Assembly (NCBI GenBank): GCA_016710075.1
Contig: JADJLO010000041.1
Location: 310,001-374,000, forward strand
Length of the DNA stretch: 64,000 nucleotides
Direction of reading: 5' to 3'
Source of the DNA: Acidobacteriota bacterium
GTDB lineage: Bacteria; Acidobacteriota; Blastocatellia; RBC074
Shown here piece after piece: positions 57,515 to 64,000 of the stretch. Position 1 is the stretch's first letter. Every line of letters begins with the position of its first letter. Position numbers and translations under genes: made by a program. Under the pieces are notes generated by a model, which was not told the DNA's origin, ran no database searches, and was given only the letters and a program-made list of their open reading frames with translations.

Positions 57515-57796
57515 TCAGTGAGATATGGTTCCCTGCAATGAAGTGTCGATCTGAGTCTGTTGTCCTTTGCCGAACAGGAATGATTCCATGTTCTGAATGA
57601 GAAACTGCTGGTGTTCCTGGTTGATGGTGCTCAGGCCGTAGTGATTGATCAACTGATTCTGAGAGGCGACCCAGGCCTTCCAGCATGCCTGGCAGATCTG
57701 CTCGTGAATCTTCTTCCCCAGGGCGCCGCCGAACGGAGGCTTTTCAAGCCGCGGCAGTTTCTGTTCACAACGTTGACACTCAATGACATCTGACAT
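57515..57796 (-). CDS. YggX-family protein with two CxxC pairs
   Basis: 93 residues from ATG 57796, with GGAGGGG just upstream. It matches the Fe(II)-trafficking/oxidative-protection family YggX: PRLEKPPFGGALGKKIHEQI, WKAWVASQNQLINHYGLS and NQEHQQFLIQNMESFLFG align with the YggX core. In addition it has CQRC near residue 7 and CQAC near residue 36, absent from E. coli YggX, which has one Cys. Four cysteines so placed could bind zinc or iron. A longer frame to 57832 is not supported by a ribosome-binding site. Confidence 0.85.
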   Translation of the reverse strand: MSDVIECQRCEQKLPRLEKPPFGGALGKKIHEQICQACWKAWVASQNQLINHYGLSTINQEHQQFLIQNMESFLFGKGQQTQIDTSLQGTISH

Positions 57797-58177
57797 ATCC
57801 CCTCCGGATCCTTTTTTAAAGAAGTTCTTCATAACAGGCTCACATGATCTTTATCAAACTTCATCATCAAACTTCGTCAAACTTCCCTCTGACATAACCA
57901 CCGAGGGCCATCGACCAATTAATTACAATACGGATCGAGTTGTTGGCAGTCAAATCCTAATCGGTTTTATTACGTAATTGTGACAAGATTAGCTGAATTA
58001 TATGAGGATTCTGCCTGAAAAATATTATTCTCCCGGCCCATTTTGCAATTAACCGGCCGATGAAGGCCAATTTTATCTGCGACAAAAGGCGTCGATGGGG
58101 GTGACAAAGAGGCTTTCAATTGCTAACATCTGGATTACTTAATATATCTCTCAGCTTTTGAGTGTTACAAAAAGAAA
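57797..58177. other. Divergent intergenic region upstream of typA
   Basis: 381 bases with no gene. A short run of TCAAACTTC repeats (57852-57886) lies near the YggX-like gene. The rest is AT-rich and must contain the typA promoter; no clear -35/-10 pair was found. Confidence 0.55.
57852..57886. repeat. Short TCAAACTTC repeat
   Basis: Three copies of TCAAACTTC occur between 57852 and 57886, spaced by CATCA and G. It resembles the other heptamer/nonamer tracts of the window in base content. Confidence 0.55.
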
Positions 58178-60004
58178 ATGACATCAACAAATCACTTACG
58201 CGAAAATATTCGTAATGTCGCAATCATTGCGCATGTCGATCATGGAAAAACGACGCTGGTTGACGCCATGCTCAGGCAATCGGGGACTTTCCGATCCAAT
58301 GAAAGGCTCGTCGAGCGAGTCATGGATTCGATGGACCTTGAGCGGGAGCGCGGGATCACCATCATGGCCAAGAATACGGCGGTCAGCTATGGGGCGACAA
58401 AGATCAACATTCTTGACACGCCGGGCCACTCGGATTTCGGCGGCGAGGTCGAGCGAGTGCTCAAGCTTGCCGATGGAGTGGTGCTGCTTGTGGATGCGTC
58501 AGAAGGCCCGCTGCCTCAGACGCGGTACGTGCTTTCAAAGGCGCTTGAACAGAAGCTGCCCGTGATCGTGGTCATCAACAAGATCGACCGTCAGGATGCC
58601 CGCCCCGATGAGGTCGTCAACGAAGTCTACGATTTATTCATCGACCTTGACGCCGGCGATGATCAGATTGACTTTCCGATTCTCTATGCAATTTCCCGCG
58701 ACGGAATAGCCAAACGCAATCTCGAGGATGAAAGCCTGGACCTGCAGCCGTTGTTCGACCAGATCCTCAAGACCATTCCTCCCCCGCGCGCCGATGAGAG
58801 CGCTCCGCTGCAGGTGCTTGTGGCTAACATCGATTACAACGAATACGTCGGGCGCCTCGCAATCGGCCGCATCTTCAATGGCATGATCAAAGCCGGCGAC
58901 GTGGTGGCCGTCTGCAAGCTCGAAGGAAAGATAGACAAGACCAAGATCACCCAGCTCTACACCTTCGAAGGCCTGAAACAGATTCCGATAGAAATAGCCG
59001 ATGCGGGAGATATCATCGCCATCGCCGGCATCGAGGGAATCAATATCGGGGACACCATCGCTTCGGCAATCGAGCCCAAACCCCTTCCGCGAATCAAGGT
59101 CGACGAGCCTACTATTTCGATGATCTTCGGCGTCAACACCTCTCCGTTCGCCGGCAAGGACGGCCAGCACGTGACATCGCGCAAGATTCGCGAACGGCTC
59201 GACAAGGAACTGCTCGGGAATGTGGCCATCCGCGTGGATGAGACGGAATCGCCCGACAGCTTCAAAGTCTCGGGGCGAGGCGAACTTCAACTGGCCATCC
59301 TCATCGAACAAATGCGCCGTGAGGGCTATGAAATGCAGGTAGCCCGGCCGCAGGTCGTGACTCAGCGCATCGATGGCGAGTTGCACGAACCGATCGAACA
59401 TGCCGTGATCGACGTTCCGGATCAGTTTATCGGCGTCGTCACCGAAGCCATGGGCCGTCGCAAAGGCAACATGAAAAAAATGATCAATCATGGCAAAGGT
59501 CGCGTTCGAATGGAGTTTGAAATCCCCTCGCGCGGGCTCATCGGATTCCGCAACGAGTTCCTGACCGAGACCAAGGGAACCGGACTGCTCAACACCCTTT
59601 TTCTGCGGTGGGGGAAATGGCAGGGCGAACTCGAAGGCCGCGGCACCGGGAGCCTCGTCGCCGATCGCTACGGCGCGGCTACCGCATACTCAATCTTCAA
59701 CCTGCAGGAACGAGGCGAGCTCTTCGTCAAACCGCAGACCGCCGTCTATGAAGGCATGATCGTCGGCGAGAACTCCCGTGATGCCGATCTGGATGTCAAC
59801 ATCATCCGCGAGAAGAAGCTGACAAACATGCGCGCTTCAAGCGCAGACGAGGCCCTCAGACTGGTGCCTGTCCGCGAGGTGACTTTAGAACAGGGGATCG
59901 AATACATCGCCGACGATGAACTGGTTGAGGTCACTCCGAAATCGATCAGAATGAGAAAAAAGGTGCTCGCCGCCAACCAAAGACCGAAGAAGTTTAAAGA
60001 CTAA
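58178..60004 (+). CDS. typA: GTP-binding protein TypA/BipA
   Basis: 608 residues. The G domain carries AHVDHGKTTLVDAML (G1), ERERGITIMAKNT (G2), DTPGHSDFGGEVERV (G3) and NKIDRQDARP (G4). The elongation-factor domain II, the EF-G-like alpha/beta domains and the TypA-specific C-terminus (GSLVADRYGAATAYSIFNLQ, MRASSADEALRLVP) are in place. It is a ribosome-associated translational GTPase used in stress and in 50S maturation. The start has no strong ribosome-binding site (AAAAAGAAA). A MITE-like element follows. Confidence 0.97.
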   Translation: MTSTNHLRENIRNVAIIAHVDHGKTTLVDAMLRQSGTFRSNERLVERVMDSMDLERERGITIMAKNTAVSYGATKINILDTPGHSDFGGEVERVLKLADGVVLLVDASEGPLPQTRYVLSKALEQKLPVIVVINKIDRQDARPDEVVNEVYDLFIDLDAGDDQIDFPILYAISRDGIAKRNLEDESLDLQPLFDQILKTIPPPRADESAPLQVLVANIDYNEYVGRLAIGRIFNGMIKAGDVVAVCKLEGKIDKTKITQLYTFEGLKQIPIEIADAGDIIAIAGIEGINIGDTIASAIEPKPLPRIKVDEPTISMIFGVNTSPFAGKDGQHVTSRKIRERLDKELLGNVAIRVDETESPDSFKVSGRGELQLAILIEQMRREGYEMQVARPQVVTQRIDGELHEPIEHAVIDVPDQFIGVVTEAMGRRKGNMKKMINHGKGRVRMEFEIPSRGLIGFRNEFLTETKGTGLLNTLFLRWGKWQGELEGRGTGSLVADRYGAATAYSIFNLQERGELFVKPQTAVYEGMIVGENSRDADLDVNIIREKKLTNMRASSADEALRLVPVREVTLEQGIEYIADDELVEVTPKSIRMRKKVLAANQRPKKFKD

Positions 60005-60011
60005 ATCAAGA

Positions 60012-60067
60012 AGTTGCCGGCTGTCGGTTATCGGTTTCCTGCTACTGATAACTGTCAACCGACAACT
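60012..60067. repeat. Heptamer inverted repeat (AGTTGCC type), second copy
   Basis: The left side is AGTTGCC, GGCTGTC, GGTTATC, GGTTTCC; the right side, read in reverse, is AGTTGTC, GGTTGAC, AGTTATC. It is homologous to 33617-33676 and begins 7 bases after the typA stop, where it could serve as a transcript-end hairpin. Confidence 0.7.
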
Positions 60068-60077
60068 ATCTTTAAAC

Positions 60078-60357
60078 CTCCGTTGCGGAAAGTTTAAAGC
60101 CTGAACCGATGATACGTGGATCATTGAAAACAGGCGGACTCCATGGAATGCGGCGACCTGTCGCCGCTTTGGTAGTCCTGGGCCACTCAAATATTGAGAA
60201 AAATCTATTCCACCGCAAACCGCCCACCGATTTAACAGGACCTCCGGAACACCAAAGCGGCGACAGGTCGCCGACTCCTGGAGGTCGCAAATTTGATGCG
60301 ATTTTGGGAAAAGCGCTGCTACAAACTTTTAACTATCAGGGCCTTTCTGCAACGGAG
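60078..60357. mobile_element. MITE-like element, 280 bp, with target duplication
   Basis: The ends are CTCCGTTGCGGAAAG and its inverse CTTTCTGCAACGGAG (15 bp, one mismatch). Directly outside both ends is TCTTTAAAC (60069-60077 and 60358-60366), a 9-bp target duplication. Inside, a 22-nt segment at 60152-60173 is perfectly inverted at 60251-60272, and each copy also folds on itself (GCGGCGAC-CT-GTCGCCGC). There is no transposase frame, so it would move in trans. Confidence 0.88.
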
Positions 60358-60390
60358 TCTTTAAACTTTAAACCTTGAACTTTAAACTTC
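60358..60390. repeat. Heptamer tract TTTAAAC
   Basis: TTTAAAC, TTTAAAC, CTTGAAC, TTTAAAC in tandem, between the MITE-like element and guaB. The first unit is part of the target duplication of that element, so the element appears to have inserted into this tract. Confidence 0.75.
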
Positions 60391-60393
60391 TCT

Positions 60394-61860
<1,467 letters not shown>

Positions 61861-61885
61861 AATAAAATCACCATAAAAGCAAAGA

Positions 61886-61908
61886 CCGCGCAGTGTGATT
61901 TTGCGCGG
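61886..61908 (-). terminator. Intrinsic terminator between rodZ-like gene and guaB
   Basis: On the minus strand CCGCGCA pairs with TGCGCGG (7 bp, 9-nt loop), followed by TCTTTGCTTTTA. It would end the rodZ-like transcript just before guaB. Confidence 0.7.
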
Positions 61909-61996
61909 CCGGTATTTTCATCTTCAATTCACAGGACAGGCGAAACCTTCAGGCACAATTTGCTTTTGCCGGTGCTTAAAGCAGGTATTCGAAAAG

Positions 61997-62812
61997 CTAG
62001 TCGACAAACTGCTGATAATTATCCTTTGTGATAACGACATTCCTGGCTACTATCCCCTTCTGGTTCGGAACGAGTTTCGCATGATTGATGACACGCCCGT
62101 TGATGGTGATCTTCAATGCAGGGAGATTGCCCATATTCAGAACCAGCTTTTGATCAGCAGTGAATTCCCCGGTCTCTCCGGGCCTCAGAGTCTGTTCCTG
62201 ACCTTTGGAAGCATCTGCCACAACCATCACCCAGCAGGAAGCATCCGCCGCGGTCAAAGAAAGCTTTAATCCATTGATTTTCTGATCGCTGTCAGAGTTT
62301 TGCGAACCTTCAACCGGCGGTGCGGGAGAGGCACTCGGTGTCATTGACGGCAATGCCGCTGTGGTTGTTTCGGCAGGTGGATTCGTGATATTTGAAGACT
62401 TGAGAGTGTTGATTTCCGGTTCCGAAACCGGGGCTTTGAAGTACTCATAAGCAAGATAGGCACAGGCTGCCAGGATAATCAGCGCAACCAGACTGAGAAG
62501 CAGCCCATTTCCCGTATTTGTGCCAGGCTCATCAAAATTGGAACCGGTAAAGCTTTTTCGAGATGATTTTTCGTCAGTGTCGCCGAGTTGCTCCTCGTAC
62601 AATCTGAGGGCCTGTTCCTCATCCAGCCCAACCTTGGCTGCGAACTTGCGAACGAATGCCCTGCTGAAGATGCCGCCCGGAAGGATGCCGTATGAATCAT
62701 TCTCGATGGCTTGAAGAAAGCGCACGCCGATGTTCGTGGATTCTGCAATTTCATGCAGTGTCACCCCGCGCTCCTCACGTGCTTTTTTAAGTTCCTGGCC
62801 TAACGATGCCAT
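61997..62812 (-). CDS. RodZ-like protein (HTH, one helix, C-terminal beta domain)
   Basis: 271 residues. The N-terminal helix-turn-helix reads MASLGQELKKAREERGVTLH, EIAESTNIGVRFLQAIEND and PGGIFSRAFVRKFAAKVGLD, the RodZ-type HTH_25 domain. One transmembrane helix (LLLSLVALIILAACAYLAYE, about 104-123) follows, then a Pro/Ser/Thr-rich periplasmic linker and a beta domain (LKLSLTAADASCWVMVVADA) of DUF4115 type. RodZ links MreB to the cell-wall elongation machinery. The match is to the family; a role in cell shape is inferred. Confidence 0.88.
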   Translation of the reverse strand: MASLGQELKKAREERGVTLHEIAESTNIGVRFLQAIENDSYGILPGGIFSRAFVRKFAAKVGLDEEQALRLYEEQLGDTDEKSSRKSFTGSNFDEPGTNTGNGLLLSLVALIILAACAYLAYEYFKAPVSEPEINTLKSSNITNPPAETTTAALPSMTPSASPAPPVEGSQNSDSDQKINGLKLSLTAADASCWVMVVADASKGQEQTLRPGETGEFTADQKLVLNMGNLPALKITINGRVINHAKLVPNQKGIVARNVVITKDNYQQFVD

Positions 62813-62937
62813 CTCTATAAGCCTTCTCTGCCACTTTGATCAATCGCCGGACCCGGGCAGTTACAGAATGATTGAAATATACCACTTGATTTAATTGTGC
62901 ATTTTAATGCGCCATTGCAACCAATGTCAATTTGTCT

Positions 62938-64000
62938 CTACGTTTGGGAGCATTGCAGTTGTTGAGCGAGCCCGACGGGATCAGTGACCGGGGCTTCGCA
63001 ATGGAAATTCCGGCAGACGTAAGCCGTGGCCCGTCCGTCCAGAGGAGTCCGATTTTCGAGAAGCTTGATTCTTGAGGCTGCAGCAGAATCAGCGGCATCG
63101 GCCATGGCGACAACCTTGTTTGGAAGATACCGATTGAAAACCGTATCGATCAGTGGGCCGGCGCCGGCATCTCCTCTTTGAGCGACGATCGCGATCTCAT
63201 GTGGCGAGGAAAGGTGTAGATCAAGCGCGCACAGCATGTGCCCGAAGCCGTTAGGCGCGCGCATCATCGCAGACTTCATGATGAGCAGTATCTTTTCAGC
63301 CATTTGCCGGAAGCGATCTTCGCCGGTCAGAAGCGCGAGTTTGATCAGGGCGCCGGCCGCAACCGAGTTGCCGGATGGAGTGGCATTGTCATAAAAGTCC
63401 CGGGTGCGGGTGATCAGTGATTCGTGATCGATGCTGGTGAAGTAAAAGCCGCCGTCGCTGTCATCCCAAAAGTTTTCGATCATGGTTTCAGCCAGAGTGA
63501 GGGCTTCCTCAAACCAGCGGATATCGAAGGTCGCCTCATAAAGCGATAGCAGTCCGTCGATCAGATAGGAATAATCCTCGAGGTATCCGTTAAGCCTGCT
63601 TTCGCCATCCTTGTGAGTTCGCAACAGTCTGCCGTCCTTGCGCAGATGTTTGAGCACGAATTCCGCATTGCTTTTGGCGACTTCCAGATAATCCATGCGG
63701 CCGAAAACCCGCGACGCCTCAGCGAAGCTACGCAGCATGAGCCCGTTCCATGCTGTCAGCATCTTCTCGTCGCGCCCGGGCTTGATTCGCTTTTCGCGCG
63801 CTTCGAATAAGATCCTCTTTCCCCTCTCGACGGCTTCAGATAACCGCTCACTGCTCACCCCCATCAGCTTTGCGATAACGGTGGAATCCTGATCTATGTG
63901 AAGAATGTTGTGTTCTTCGAAATTACCGGACTCCGTGACATCAAAATAACGGCAGAAGAGCGGAGCATCGTCCGGTCCGAGCAACTCGGTGATCTCGCCC
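62938..64000 (-). CDS. YyaL/SPATA20-like DUF255 protein, C-terminal part
   Basis: The reading frame enters from the right edge (the N-terminal thioredoxin-like domain is outside) and ends at 62938. Visible residues form an (alpha/alpha) barrel: EKMLTAWNGLMLRSFAEASR, YLEDYSYLIDGLLSLYEATF, NATPSGNSVAAGALIKLALL and a C-terminal Cys segment AYVCRNFHCEAPVTDPVGLA. This matches thioredoxin-domain proteins of the YyaL/DUF255 class. Their biochemical activity is not settled; an N-acyl-glucosamine-epimerase-like fold is known. 354 residues are present. Confidence 0.92.
   Translation of the reverse strand, partial: GEITELLGPDDAPLFCRYFDVTESGNFEEHNILHIDQDSTVIAKLMGVSSERLSEAVERGKRILFEAREKRIKPGRDEKMLTAWNGLMLRSFAEASRVFGRMDYLEVAKSNAEFVLKHLRKDGRLLRTHKDGESRLNGYLEDYSYLIDGLLSLYEATFDIRWFEEALTLAETMIENFWDDSDGGFYFTSIDHESLITRTRDFYDNATPSGNSVAAGALIKLALLTGEDRFRQMAEKILLIMKSAMMRAPNGFGHMLCALDLHLSSPHEIAIVAQRGDAGAGPLIDTVFNRYLPNKVVAMADAADSAAASRIKLLENRTPLDGRATAYVCRNFHCEAPVTDPVGLAQQLQCSQT

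Overview
The window reads as a piece of a Gram-negative bacterial chromosome of moderate GC. The best fit is Acidobacteriota, probably a Blastocatellia-like lineage. Support comes from an acidobacterial-type VWFA secreted protein, a 1,089-residue Oar-like TonB-dependent receptor with an N-terminal carboxypeptidase-regulatory domain, a TatC with an enlarged periplasmic loop, LolA, and several TPR, DUF420 and cupredoxin proteins typical of that phylum. This assignment is inference from gene content. No rRNA, tRNA, CRISPR array, phage or intact insertion sequence was found.

Layout. 1-362: 5' part of an M28 peptidase lipoprotein. 720-3801: speA plus a deoxyhypusine-synthase-like gene behind a good sigma-70 promoter, ending in a bidirectional terminator. 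3910-7512 (minus): a broken LysM gene, then an operon of an M3-peptidase-like pseudoenzyme, aroB and a one-helix membrane protein. 8400-12214 (plus): two secreted unknowns, a VWFA protein, tatA and tatC (frameshifted). 12302-16630 (minus): cytochrome c, TPR protein, lipid kinase and 2-hydroxyacid dehydrogenase. 16783-19127 (plus): MFS transporter and a frameshifted membrane protein. An orphan Flp pilin lies at 19490-19684.

20029-33599 is the most coherent accessory block. A divergent ArsR-type regulator with a 14-bp-arm palindrome over its promoter faces a long minus-strand run: DUF302, a 29-residue membrane peptide, a YgaP-like DUF2892 protein, TolC, an adaptor, an RND pump, a Met/His-rich YHS-domain protein, a tandem universal stress protein, an amidohydrolase and a persulfide-dioxygenase/rhodanese fusion. 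A 2Fe-2S protein follows the regulator. Together they look like a sulfur/metal stress and efflux module.

33719-48976: penicillin-acylase-family enzyme, enoyl-CoA hydratase, PIG-L deacetylase, RHH-like protein, LemA-like protein, hflX (apparently starting at AUU), J-domain protein, MtnX-like phosphatase, lolA/psuG, glgC-plsC-histidine kinase, and orphan DUF420 plus oxidase subunit III. 49464-64000: cupredoxin lipoprotein, TonB-dependent receptor, carA, TPR membrane protein, lepB, YggX-like protein, typA, guaB, rodZ-like gene and the 3' part of a YyaL/DUF255 protein.

The most unusual signal is in the intergenic DNA. There are at least five inverted-repeat elements whose arms are arrays of a 9-nt unit (ACGAAACAG-like), several 7-nt repeat tracts (AAAGTTC-like and AGTTGCC-like), a REPIN-like pair, and a 280-bp MITE-like element with 15-bp terminal repeats and a 9-bp target duplication, plus a second copy 11 kb away. 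Five genes carry single-base frameshifts, four of them at homopolymers, so some may be sequencing or assembly errors.
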